This document shows positions 53,999 to 62,469 of a stretch of DNA of 64,000 nucleotides, piece after piece (position 1 is the stretch's first letter; each line of letters opens with the position of its first letter). A program made the translations under genes and the position numbers. The DNA comes from Gallaecimonas pentaromativorans (GTDB lineage: Bacteria > Pseudomonadota > Gammaproteobacteria > Enterobacterales > Gallaecimonadaceae). The DNA lies in contig NZ_RJUL01000009.1 in assembly GCF_003751625.1 (NCBI RefSeq), positions 1 to 64,000 on the forward strand, read 5' to 3'. The notes beneath the pieces were generated by a model, which made no database searches, had not been told where the DNA came from, and saw only the letters and a program-made list of their open reading frames with translations.

Positions 53999-56146
53999 TT
54001 ACATCTTGCGGGCATAGCGCTTGAGCAGCGCCGGTACATCCAGAATAAGGGCAATGCCCCCGTCAGAGGTAATGGTAGCGCCGGCCATGCCAGGGGTCCC
54101 CTGAAGCATCTGGCCAAGCGGCTTGATCACCACCTCTTCCTGGCCGATAAGGCCATCGACCACAAAGCCAACCTGCATGGTGCCTTGCTGGATGATCACC
54201 ACATGCCCCTGGCCGCGGCGTCGTTCGCGGTTTGAGCCGCGCACTAGCCAATGGTCCAGATAGAACAGCGGTATGGCCCTATCCCGCACTATTATCGTCA
54301 ACTGGCCGTCAACAACATTGGTCTGGGACAAATCCAGGTGGAAAATTTCGTTGACGGTGGCCAGCGGGAAGGCAAAGGTCTGTTTGCCCACCAGCACCAT
54401 CAAGGTCGGCAAAATCGCCAGGGTTAGCGGCACCTTGATGGTGATGCGAGTGCCCTCGCCTTTGGCCGAGTCGATATGGATGGAGCCGTTGAGCTGGCTG
54501 ATTTTGGTTTTCACCACGTCCATGCCCACACCACGGCCGGAGATGTCGGAGATCTCCTTCTTGGTGGAGAAGCCCGGAGCAAAAATCAGGTTGTACGCTT
54601 CTTCGTCAGACAAACGGTTGGCAGCGTCCTGGTCCATGACGCCGCGCTCGACGGCGATGGATTTGAGCCGCTCCGGGTCCATGCCAGCGCCGTCGTCGTT
54701 GATGGCCAGCAGGATGTGGTCACCCTCCTGGCTTGCCGACAGCACAATGGTACCGGTTTTGGCTTTACCGCTTTTCACCCGGACATCGGGCATCTCGATA
54801 CCGTGGTCCACCGAGTTACGCACCAAGTGCACCAGCGGGTCGGCAAGGGCCTCTACCAGGTTTTTATCAAGATCGGTTTCTTCCCCCACCAACTCCAGGT
54901 TGATGTCCTTTTTAAGGCTGCGGGCAAGGTCACGGACCACCCTCGGGAAGCGGCCAAACACTTTCTTGATGGGCTGCATGCGGGTTTGCATCACCGCGCC
55001 TTGCAGGTCGCCGGTCACCACATCGAGGTTGGCAACGGCTTTGGAAAGCTCTTCGTCTTCGGCGTTAAGGCCGATGGACAGCAGGCGGTTACGCACCAAC
55101 ACCAGCTCGCCGACCATGTTCATGATCTCATCGAGCTTCTTGGTATCGACCCGCACCGTGGTTTCGGCCGGCGGGTTAACGTGGTTTTGCGCGGCGGCTG
55201 CTGGAGCTGCTTGCGAGGCAGGCACGGGCGCCGCCTTGGCAGGCTCGGCTTTAGGGGCGGCCGCCTTGGGCGCCGCAGCACTGGGCGCAGCCGGTTCGTT
55301 TACCGAGGGCCCTTTGCCTTTGCCATGGAGCTCATCGAGCAGCGCTTCAAATTCATCGTCGGCGATAAGGTCGCCACCACCGCCAGCCGCGGCAGGGGCT
55401 TTTACCTCTTCGGCCGCGGGCGCTTTTGGCGCTTCGGGTTCGTTGGACTCCACGGCGCCACTGAACTTGCCTTTGCCGTGCAATTGGTCAAGCAGCGCTT
55501 CAAATTCGTCGTCGGTGATGTCATCACCGCTGCCGCCAGCCGGTGTGGCAGGCGCCGCTGGCTCAGGAACAGCGGCTTTGGCCGAAGGCCCTTTATTGCT
55601 GCCATGCAGCTCGTCAAGGAGGGCTTCGAATTCATCGTCGGTGATATCGTCGATGCCGCCTTCGCTGGTGGCAACCGACGGTTCGGCAGCCTCTTGGCTG
55701 ACGTCGGGCTCGGGAGCAATCTCAGGCTCAGGCTCGGGAGCAGGCGCCGGGGCGGCGTCTGGGTCGGTCAGGCGGTGCAGCGCTTCGATAAGCGCGGGAT
55801 CGGCCGGACCGGGGATCTCCCGTTCCTGGATAAGGGCAAACATCTCGTTGATGGTGTCCAGAGCGCTCAGCACCACGTCCATCAACTCGGCGTTTACCGC
55901 CAGTTTGTGGTTTCGAAGCAGGTCGAAGACGTTTTCTGCGCCATGGCAGACATCAACCAGGTTGGACAGGCCAAGGAAACCGGCACCGCCTTTAACGGTG
56001 TGGAAGCCACGAAAGATGGCATTGAGCAGATCACTGTCCTGGGGCCGTTTTTCCAGCTCCACCAGCTGCTCGGAGAGTAATTCAAGGATCTCTCCGGCCT
56101 CAACCAGGAAGTCCTGCAGGATGTCTTCATCCAATTCGAAGCTCAT
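53999..56146 (-). CDS. cheA: Chemotaxis histidine kinase CheA
   Basis: A 715-aa class II kinase. Domains: Hpt/P1 (about 1-125, phosphorylated His49 in FRGFHTVKGGAGFLG), a long Pro/Ala-rich linker (about 130-330), dimerisation P3 (about 330-395), catalytic domain (LVRNSVDHGIE, NDDGAGMDPERL, GRGVGMDVVKT) and a CheW-like regulatory domain at the C-terminus. I see no folded P2 (CheY-binding) domain. The linker instead holds three copies of an acidic motif around DDEFEALLDELHG, at residues 166-182, 208-224 and 259-275. Confidence 0.96.
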   Translation of the reverse strand: MSFELDEDILQDFLVEAGEILELLSEQLVELEKRPQDSDLLNAIFRGFHTVKGGAGFLGLSNLVDVCHGAENVFDLLRNHKLAVNAELMDVVLSALDTINEMFALIQEREIPGPADPALIEALHRLTDPDAAPAPAPEPEPEIAPEPDVSQEAAEPSVATSEGGIDDITDDEFEALLDELHGSNKGPSAKAAVPEPAAPATPAGGSGDDITDDEFEALLDQLHGKGKFSGAVESNEPEAPKAPAAEEVKAPAAAGGGGDLIADDEFEALLDELHGKGKGPSVNEPAAPSAAAPKAAAPKAEPAKAAPVPASQAAPAAAAQNHVNPPAETTVRVDTKKLDEIMNMVGELVLVRNRLLSIGLNAEDEELSKAVANLDVVTGDLQGAVMQTRMQPIKKVFGRFPRVVRDLARSLKKDINLELVGEETDLDKNLVEALADPLVHLVRNSVDHGIEMPDVRVKSGKAKTGTIVLSASQEGDHILLAINDDGAGMDPERLKSIAVERGVMDQDAANRLSDEEAYNLIFAPGFSTKKEISDISGRGVGMDVVKTKISQLNGSIHIDSAKGEGTRITIKVPLTLAILPTLMVLVGKQTFAFPLATVNEIFHLDLSQTNVVDGQLTIIVRDRAIPLFYLDHWLVRGSNRERRRGQGHVVIIQQGTMQVGFVVDGLIGQEEVVIKPLGQMLQGTPGMAGATITSDGGIALILDVPALLKRYARKM
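55322..55651 (-). repeat. Three-fold motif repeat in the CheA linker
   Basis: Three near-identical coding units (I-T/A-DDEFEALLD-E/Q-LHG) separated by about 42 and 51 residues of Pro/Ala-rich sequence. The nucleotide sequence of the units is also very similar, pointing to recent duplication or strong constraint. The motif resembles the CheY-binding N-terminus of FliM (AEIDALLNG) and the CheZ C-terminus (VDDLLSSLGF at the end of the CheZ encoded next door). Confidence 0.85.
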
Positions 56147-56158
56147 TGCTCAGCCCCT

Positions 56159-56890
56159 TTAGAAACCCAAACTCGATAGCAGGTCGTCTACGTCATCCTG
56201 CCCTGTGACTACGTCGTCTCTACCTTCAGGGTTAAGAATGGGCCCTTCCGGCTCAGTGCTGGATTTTTGGCGCTCGTTGGCCATTTTCGGCTCGCCAAAC
56301 ATGGCTACCAGGCTCACCAAACGCTCTTCCACTTCCCTGACCAGTTCGATAACACGGCGGATGATCTGCCCGGTAAGGTCTTGAAAGCCTTGGGCCATCA
56401 GCACTTCGGTCAAGGCACCGCGCAGTTCGTCGGCTTCGTTTTTGGAGTTGACCAAAAAGCCGTCGAGATCGTGAACCAGAGTCTTGAACTCCCCAACCTT
56501 CATTTCCCGCTCCATCAACCGCTGCCAGGCAGGGTTGAGGCTGTCGATGCTGTCCACCAGCTTGTCGGCGATAGGCAGGCAAGACTCCACGGCATCCATG
56601 GTGGTGTTGGCTGCCGTCTCGGTCATGGTGATGACATGCATCAGACGGTCTTTGGCATCGGGAATGTCCTGGGTGGCCAGGGTGGCAAGACGCGGGTCTT
56701 GCTGGAACTCGAGCAGCGAGTCGTGCAATTCGCGGGTCAGTTTACCGACCTGGGAAAACAGTTCGGTGTTGGCACTGACGGCCATTTCCCGCAGTACCGC
56801 TTCCGCCTGCTGCTCCTGACCAGCTTCCAGGTGGGCCACCAACGCTCTGGCCTGCTCCAGGGAAATGCCTGTTTTTTGGCGCTCAGTCAT
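56159..56890 (-). CDS. cheZ: Protein phosphatase CheZ
   Basis: Dephosphorylates CheY-P. The 243-aa protein is a long four-helix-bundle type with the catalytic segment GFQDLTGQIIRRV (Asp171, Gln175, equal to E. coli Asp143 and Gln147). A flexible stretch leads to the C-terminal CheY-binding peptide DDVDDLLSSLGF. It lies between cheY and cheA. Confidence 0.95.
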   Translation of the reverse strand: MTERQKTGISLEQARALVAHLEAGQEQQAEAVLREMAVSANTELFSQVGKLTRELHDSLLEFQQDPRLATLATQDIPDAKDRLMHVITMTETAANTTMDAVESCLPIADKLVDSIDSLNPAWQRLMEREMKVGEFKTLVHDLDGFLVNSKNEADELRGALTEVLMAQGFQDLTGQIIRRVIELVREVEERLVSLVAMFGEPKMANERQKSSTEPEGPILNPEGRDDVVTGQDDVDDLLSSLGF

Positions 56891-56899
56891 GGCGTGTCC

Positions 56900-57283
56900 T
56901 TACCCCATCCGCTCAAAGATTTTGTCGAGCTTTTCTTTTAGCGTGGCGGCGGTAAAGGGCTTGACCACATAACCGTTCACACCGGCCTGGGCGGCGGTGA
57001 TGATCTGCTCGCGCTTGGCTTCGGCAGTCACCATCAATACCGGCAGGTGTTTGAGGTTGTCGTCAGCACGAATGGCCTTCAACAGGTCAATCCCCTGCAT
57101 GCCTGGCATGTTCCAGTCGGTGATCACGAAGTCAAAATCACCGTTTTGCAGCATCGGCAGCGCGGTGTTGCCATCGTCGGCTTCAAAGCAATTATTGAAG
57201 CCCAGATCGCGCATGAGGTTTTTGATGATGCGGCGCATCGTGGAGAAGTCGTCCACGATGAGGATCTTCATGTTTTTGTCCAA
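56900..57283 (-). CDS. cheY: Chemotaxis response regulator CheY
   Basis: Single receiver domain that binds the flagellar switch when phosphorylated. The 127-aa protein has Asp11/Asp12, phosphoacceptor Asp56 ([10 protein letters not shown]), Thr86 and Lys108 (YVVKPF). The start chosen is TTG at 57283: GGAGG lies 5 nt upstream (57289-57293). The ATG at 57271 is too far (17 nt) from this site, and an earlier TTG at 57295 would overlap it. Confidence 0.93.
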   Translation of the reverse strand: MDKNMKILIVDDFSTMRRIIKNLMRDLGFNNCFEADDGNTALPMLQNGDFDFVITDWNMPGMQGIDLLKAIRADDNLKHLPVLMVTAEAKREQIITAAQAGVNGYVVKPFTAATLKEKLDKIFERMG

Positions 57284-57314
57284 TGCTTCCTCCAACGAAG
57301 CGTGAGCTGATTTC

Positions 57315-57341
57315 TTATCGGCCTGATTTATAAATACTTAA
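57315..57341 (-). promoter_or_regulatory. Sigma-28 (FliA) promoter of the cheY operon
   Basis: On the minus strand TTAAGTAT (57334-57341), 11 bp, then a perfect GCCGATAA (57315-57322) match the E. coli sigma-28 consensus TAAAGTTT-N11-GCCGATAA. It lies in the short gap after the fliA stop and before cheY, on the correct strand. This implies that FliA directly activates cheY-cheZ-cheA-cheB-motCD-parCP-cheW. Confidence 0.82.
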
Positions 57342-58082
57342 CTAAATTATGCTGCTGTCTTGGTGCCACTCGGTCAGGCGCCCTTTAAGGCGGGACATCG
57401 CCTGGCCGTGAATTTGGCAGACTCGGGACTCGCTGACCCCGAGCACGGCGCCGATTTCCTTGAGGTTAAGCTCCTCTTCGTAATAGAGCGAAAGCACGAT
57501 GGCTTCCCGCTCAGGGAGCTTTTTCAAGGCGTCACTCAAGGCGCTTTGGAACTGGCTGCGGTGATGGTTGAGATCCGGCCTGTCGCTGTCGTCCGGGGCA
57601 TACACCTCTTCGGTGACGCCCAAGTCCTCCATGGCCACCAGCCGGCCGCAGTTAACGTCGTTGAGCATACGGTGGTAGTCGTCGACACTGACTTGCAGTT
57701 TGGCCGCCACTTCCACGTCCCGGGCTTCTACACCGGTTTCGCGCTCTACGTCATTAATCGCATCGCTGATGGCGCGGGCATTGCGGTGCACGCTGCGCGG
57801 CACCCAGTCGCCCCGGCGAATTTCATCCAGCATGGCGCCGCGGATACGGATACCGGCATAGGTTTCAAAACTGGCACCTTTGGAACCATCGAAGTTACGG
57901 GCCGCTTCGATAAGCCCCATCATGCCGGCCTGGATAAGATCGTCCAGCTGTACCGATGGCGGCAGGCGCATCAGCAGATGGTGGGCAATACGCCGCACAA
58001 GTTCGGCGTAACGGGTAACCAGTTGGCTCTCCCGCTGCTCACCATAGGGATTTTTATTGAGTATCTTGTTCGCTCCCGACAT
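57342..58082 (-). CDS. fliA: RNA polymerase sigma factor FliA (sigma-28)
   Basis: Directs late flagellar and chemotaxis gene transcription. The 246-aa protein has sigma region 2 (DDLIQAGMMGLIEAARNFD, FETYAGIRIRGAMLDEIR), region 3 and region 4 (LNLKEIGAVLGVSESRVCQIH). It overlaps the end of flhG by 29 bp. A matching sigma-28 promoter begins directly after its stop codon. Confidence 0.96.
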   Translation of the reverse strand: MSGANKILNKNPYGEQRESQLVTRYAELVRRIAHHLLMRLPPSVQLDDLIQAGMMGLIEAARNFDGSKGASFETYAGIRIRGAMLDEIRRGDWVPRSVHRNARAISDAINDVERETGVEARDVEVAAKLQVSVDDYHRMLNDVNCGRLVAMEDLGVTEEVYAPDDSDRPDLNHHRSQFQSALSDALKKLPEREAIVLSLYYEEELNLKEIGAVLGVSESRVCQIHGQAMSRLKGRLTEWHQDSSII

Positions 58083-58926
58083 GAGATTTTTCGCCGATCA
58101 GTTGCTCAAGGAAAAACTCCACATGACCGCCCGGTCTGTTGGGAATGGGCCAGGTCATCACTTTGGCAGCCAGGGCCTTGAAGGCGATGGCTGCTGGGGC
58201 TCGCGGATACAAATCGACCACCAGTTTTTGCTTGCGCACGGCCTGGCGGACATGCTCGTCAAAGGGCACGGTGCCAACCAGTTCCAGAGCAACATCCAGG
58301 AAGCGGTCGGTTACCCGCGACAGCTTTACAAAAAGCTCCTGTCCCTCTTTAAGACTACGCACCATATTGGCCACAATTTTAAAGCGAAACAGGCCATAGT
58401 CGCGGGACAGGATTTTGATAAGGGCGTAGGCATCGGTGATGGAAGTCGGTTCGTCACAGACCACCACCATGACGTCCTGGGCGGCGCGGGAGAAACTCAG
58501 CACCATGTCCGAGATACCGGCAGCGGTGTCGATGATCAATACATCGAAGGTTTCTTCCAGTTCGCTAAAGGCGCGGATAAGGCTGGCATGCTCAGCCGGG
58601 GTCAGCTCCACCATGGACTGGGTACCGGAGGTGGCCGGCACGATTTTAAAGCCGCCAGGGCCTTCGAGCAGCACGTCTTTTAGCTCGCACTCGCCGGCCA
58701 ATACATGGCTGAGGTTTTTCTGGACCCTAAGGCCCAACAGGACGTCAACGTTCGCCAGGCCAAGGTCAGCGTCCAGCAGCAATACTTTCTGCCCGGCTTG
58801 AGCCAGGGCTGCCGCGGTATTGATAGAAACGTTGGTCTTACCGACACCGCCTTTACCGCCGGTGACAGCAACCACTTTGGTGATGCTCTGACGCTTCATT
58901 TGCCTCAAGCCGCTCGCTTGATCCAT
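58054..58926 (-). CDS. flhG: Flagellar number regulator FlhG (FleN)
   Basis: MinD-like ATPase that limits polar flagellum number and stimulates FlhF GTPase. The 290-aa protein starts with the FlhF-activating DQASGLR motif (2-8), followed by GGKGGVGKTNVSIN (deviant Walker A, Lys30), LLDADLGLANVD and IIDTAAGISD. The ATG has AAGGA upstream. It follows flhF by 32 bp. Confidence 0.95.
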   Translation of the reverse strand: MDQASGLRQMKRQSITKVVAVTGGKGGVGKTNVSINTAAALAQAGQKVLLLDADLGLANVDVLLGLRVQKNLSHVLAGECELKDVLLEGPGGFKIVPATSGTQSMVELTPAEHASLIRAFSELEETFDVLIIDTAAGISDMVLSFSRAAQDVMVVVCDEPTSITDAYALIKILSRDYGLFRFKIVANMVRSLKEGQELFVKLSRVTDRFLDVALELVGTVPFDEHVRQAVRKQKLVVDLYPRAPAAIAFKALAAKVMTWPIPNRPGGHVEFFLEQLIGEKSHVGSEQDTQ

Positions 58927-58958
58927 GGGTGTTCCTTATTTTACTTGTCGCCTCGGAC

Positions 58959-60269
58959 TTAAGCCGCAGCCGTGCCCACAAAAAGTGCCAGAGCACGCTC
59001 AAGCAGGTTCTCCGCCTGGGCAACCTGCAAGTCCTCTGGTACACGCTGACCGTCGGTAAGATACCCTATTGGCAAGGCATTTTGTATCGCCAGGCCAAGG
59101 ACTTCTCCCAGGCTTAGGGTCTCGTCGAGTTTGGTCAGCACCAGGCCATCAAGGGGGACCTGGGAAAAACGGTTCAGTGCATCTTCCAACACCCGCTGTT
59201 GGGCGGTGGCAGAGAGCACCAGGTAACGCTGAATGGGTACCTGCCCGGCCTGGACCAGGGTAGAAAGCTGCTGGTTCAGGCGCAGGTCGCGCTGGCCCAT
59301 GCCGGCGGTGTCAATCAGCACCAAAGAGCGGTTGCGCAGCTGATACAGCACGTCTTCCAGTTCTTCGGCGTCTTTGGCCACCTTAACAGGGCAACCGATG
59401 ATACGGCCATAGGTGGCCAGTTGTTCGTGGGCACCGATACGGTAGGTGTCCGTACTGACCAAAGCGACCTCATCGGCGCCGTGCTTAAGCGCATAATGAG
59501 CAGCCAGTTTGGCCACGGTGGTGGTTTTGCCGACCCCGGTGGGGCCCATCATGGCCACCACGCCGCCTTTGCGAAGAATGGTGTTGTCACTGGTAAAGAG
59601 GCGCTTTTTCAGCTGCACCCGCAGCCACTTCCAGCCATCGTTGGCGCCAAGGGCTTCGGGCATGGGCGCTGTGACTTCCTCTGCCAGTGTAGAAGGAAAG
59701 CCCATTTTCACCAGCCGCTCTTCCAGCAGGGTGCGCACCGGCTGGCGCCGGGCTTTGGCATCCTGGCGAAGGCCGGAGAGCTGATGTTCAAGTAATTGAC
59801 GCAGGCTAAGCATTTCTTCGGAAAGGTCAGCCATGGTCACTTTTTTGACGGGGCTGGCCGGCTCGGTGGCGGCAGCAAACTCGGGTTGCTGCTCCATGGC
59901 TTGGCGAGCAAGGCCGCGAGACCATTCTGGCAGGCTTTCGCTGCGGCTGTCCTGCTCGCGGCTTTGCCAATCCCAGTTAAGGGTGGGCGCCGCCTTTTTA
60001 CGGGGCTCAGCCTTGGCAGTCTGGCGGGGCGCGGCTTGGCGCGGAGCGCTTGAGAGCGTCACCCTGTCTTCCGGTAGCTCGCGCTCACCAGCGCGGCCTG
60101 CGCTGGCTCGACCCTGCGGGGTTTTGTCTGCAACATCCACGGCCGCCACGATTTCGACACCGCCATTGACCTTGGTGTTGGACAGAATAACGGCGTCCAC
60201 GCCCAGGGTGTCTTTGACCTCTGCCAGTGCAGAGCGCATGTCTTTGGCGAAAAAGCGATGGATTTTCAC
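58959..60269 (-). CDS. flhF: Flagellar placement GTPase FlhF
   Basis: SRP-type GTPase that marks the pole for flagellum assembly. The 436-aa protein has the basic N-terminal domain start MKIHRFFAKDMRSALAEVKD, a variable linker (about 50-140), an N domain and the G domain with GPTGVGKTT (242-250), VALVSTDTYRIGAHEQL, IDTAGMGQRD and LTKLDE. Together with FlhG this points to a polar flagellum. Confidence 0.95.
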   Translation of the reverse strand: MKIHRFFAKDMRSALAEVKDTLGVDAVILSNTKVNGGVEIVAAVDVADKTPQGRASAGRAGERELPEDRVTLSSAPRQAAPRQTAKAEPRKKAAPTLNWDWQSREQDSRSESLPEWSRGLARQAMEQQPEFAAATEPASPVKKVTMADLSEEMLSLRQLLEHQLSGLRQDAKARRQPVRTLLEERLVKMGFPSTLAEEVTAPMPEALGANDGWKWLRVQLKKRLFTSDNTILRKGGVVAMMGPTGVGKTTTVAKLAAHYALKHGADEVALVSTDTYRIGAHEQLATYGRIIGCPVKVAKDAEELEDVLYQLRNRSLVLIDTAGMGQRDLRLNQQLSTLVQAGQVPIQRYLVLSATAQQRVLEDALNRFSQVPLDGLVLTKLDETLSLGEVLGLAIQNALPIGYLTDGQRVPEDLQVAQAENLLERALALFVGTAAA

Positions 60270-60274
60270 TGGCC

Positions 60275-62386
60275 TTAGCCTCCGCTACCTATGCTGCTGA
60301 CAATACGGATCTGCTTGTCATCCGGCACTTCCTGATAAGACAGGACGCGCAGGCCCGGGATCGAATATTTGACGAATCGGGCCAGGGAGCCACGGAGCAC
60401 CCCGGATGTCAGCAGCACCGCTGCCTGACCGTTCATTTCCTGTTGATTGGCGGCGTTCTCGAGGGATTTTTGTAGCCTTTCTGCAAGGCCCGGCTCCAAT
60501 CCCGCGTTTTCGCCACCGGCTTGCAGAGTCTGATGCAACATCTGTTCCAACTCTGGCGACAAAGTAATGACGGGCAGCTCGGCCACCGGCCCGAAGATCT
60601 CTTGGACCAGTAGGCGCTTGGTGGAAATACGGGCGGCAGCGGTCAGTACGTCGGCATCCTGAGACTTGGGACCATACTCGACCATGGTTTGTACCAAGGT
60701 GCGCATATCGCGGATAGGCACTCCTTCGTGCAGCAGGTTTTGCAGCACCTTGACCAGAATACCCAGCGGCATGATGTCGGGAATAAGGCCTTCCACCAGC
60801 TTGGGCGCCTTCTTGGCCAGCATGTCCAACAGGTTCTGCACTTCTTCGTGGCCAAGCAATTGCGCGGCATTATTGGCCAGCAGTTGGCTAAGGTGAGTGG
60901 CCACCACGGTGGCCGCGTCCACCACGGTGTAACCGAGGCTTTGGGCGTGGTCACGCTGGGATGGGGTTATCCAGTAAGCCTCCAGGCCAAAGGCCGGCTC
61001 CTGGGTGGGAATACCGTCGATTTTGCCAAAGACCTGCCCTGGGTTGATGGCCAGTTCCCGGTCACCGCGGATATCGGCTTCCCCAACCGCCACCCCCATC
61101 AGGGTGATGCGATAGATGTTGGGTTCCAGTTCCAGGTTGTCACGCACATGCACCGGCGGCACCAAAAAGCCCAAATCCTGGCTGAGCTTCTTGCGCACCC
61201 CTTTGATACGAGAGAGCAGCTCGCCGCCCTGGGCTTTGTCTACCAGCGGAATGAGGCGATACCCCACTTCCAGACCGATGGTGTCAACCGGCTGTACATC
61301 GTCCCAGCCCAGCTCGCGCTGATCCGGGGGCAGTACGTCACCACTCTTGGGCTCGGGTTTGGTAGCCTCGACCAGCGCCGCCTTTTGCTTGCGCTTGTAT
61401 TGCACATAGGCGCCGACACCACAAAGGGTACCGAGCAGCAAAAAGGCCAGATGGGGCATGCCGGGCACCAGCCCCATCACCACCAAGATGCCGGAGGCAA
61501 TCATCAGGGATTTGGGGTTGTCGAACATCTGCCCGACCAACTGCGAACCCATATCGCCGTCGGTGTTTTCTCGGGTCACCATCAGGGCCGCTGCGACCGA
61601 CAGCAGCAGCGAGGGAATTTGCGCCACCAGGCCGTCGCCGATGGTCAGCAAGGTGTAGATCTGCAAGGCATCGGCAAAACTCAAGCCATGCTGGACCATA
61701 CCAATGACAAAGCCACCGATGACGTTGATAAAGAGAATGAGGATACCGGCGACGGCGTCGCCCTTAACGAATTTTGAGGCACCGTCCATGGCCCCGTAGA
61801 AGTCCGCTTCGCTGGTTACTTCCTTACGGCGCTTGCGGGCTTCATCCTGGTTGATAATGCCGGCGTTAAGGTCGGCGTCGATGGCCATCTGCTTACCAGG
61901 CATGGCGTCCAGGGTAAAGCGGGCGCTTACCTCTGAAATACGCCCGGCACCTTTAGTGACCACCACAAAGTTGATGATGATAAGGATGGCAAACACCACC
62001 AGACCCACGGCGTAGTTACCGCCAATAACCACCGAGCCAAAAGACTCAATCACCTGGCCCGCCGCACCAGGGCCATTATGGCCTTCCAGCAGCACCACCC
62101 GGGTAGAGGCGACGTTAAGGGCCAGCCGCAGCAAGGTGGCAACCAGCAGCACCGTGGGAAAAGCCGCAAAATCGAGGGGCCGGCCGGTGTAGATACAGAC
62201 CAGCAGCACCACCAGCGACAGGGAAATGTTGAACGAGAACAGCATGTCCAGCAGCAGTGGCGGCATCGGCAACACCACCATGGCCAGGGTGGCCAGCACC
62301 ATCAAGGGGGCCCCGATGCCTTTGAAGATTTTGCCTCGGGAAGCCTTGATATTCAGGAAGACGTTTTGCCAGTTTGCTACAGCCAT
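60275..62386 (-). CDS. flhA: Flagellar export gate protein FlhA
   Basis: Proton-driven export gate of the flagellar type III apparatus. The 703-aa protein has eight N-terminal membrane segments with the FHIPEP-type region (DFAAFPTVLLVATLLRLALNVASTRVVL) and a cytoplasmic domain from about residue 335. The ATG at 62386 is chosen; 13 upstream in-frame codons would include the transcription start predicted from the sigma-54 promoter. Confidence 0.96.
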   Translation of the reverse strand: MAVANWQNVFLNIKASRGKIFKGIGAPLMVLATLAMVVLPMPPLLLDMLFSFNISLSLVVLLVCIYTGRPLDFAAFPTVLLVATLLRLALNVASTRVVLLEGHNGPGAAGQVIESFGSVVIGGNYAVGLVVFAILIIINFVVVTKGAGRISEVSARFTLDAMPGKQMAIDADLNAGIINQDEARKRRKEVTSEADFYGAMDGASKFVKGDAVAGILILFINVIGGFVIGMVQHGLSFADALQIYTLLTIGDGLVAQIPSLLLSVAAALMVTRENTDGDMGSQLVGQMFDNPKSLMIASGILVVMGLVPGMPHLAFLLLGTLCGVGAYVQYKRKQKAALVEATKPEPKSGDVLPPDQRELGWDDVQPVDTIGLEVGYRLIPLVDKAQGGELLSRIKGVRKKLSQDLGFLVPPVHVRDNLELEPNIYRITLMGVAVGEADIRGDRELAINPGQVFGKIDGIPTQEPAFGLEAYWITPSQRDHAQSLGYTVVDAATVVATHLSQLLANNAAQLLGHEEVQNLLDMLAKKAPKLVEGLIPDIMPLGILVKVLQNLLHEGVPIRDMRTLVQTMVEYGPKSQDADVLTAAARISTKRLLVQEIFGPVAELPVITLSPELEQMLHQTLQAGGENAGLEPGLAERLQKSLENAANQQEMNGQAAVLLTSGVLRGSLARFVKYSIPGLRVLSYQEVPDDKQIRIVSSIGSGG

Positions 62387-62420
62387 GCCTTGACGCTCTC
62401 GATCAGGATACCAAGACCAA

Positions 62421-62437
62421 AGCAAAGACTAGGCCAA
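62421..62437 (-). promoter_or_regulatory. Sigma-54 (RpoN) promoter of flhA
   Basis: On the minus strand TTGGC-CTAGTCT-TTGCT has the -24 GG (62434-62435) and -12 GC (62422-62423) separated by exactly 10 bp and agrees with TGGCAC-N5-TTGCW. It lies in the 83-bp gap between flhB and flhA, with predicted start near 62410, about 25 nt before the flhA ATG. Sigma-54 control of flhA is known in Vibrio and Pseudomonas. Confidence 0.75.
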
Positions 62438-62469
62438 GTATTTTTATTATTTAAAAACAGAAAGTTAAA

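Noticed and set aside
54273-56162. Very long open frames on the plus strand opposite cheA (also 54476-56080) and opposite flhA (60689-61777)
   Set aside because: They are mirror images of strongly supported minus-strand genes in GC-rich sequence. Their products are low-complexity or show no family motif, and no ribosome sites fit.
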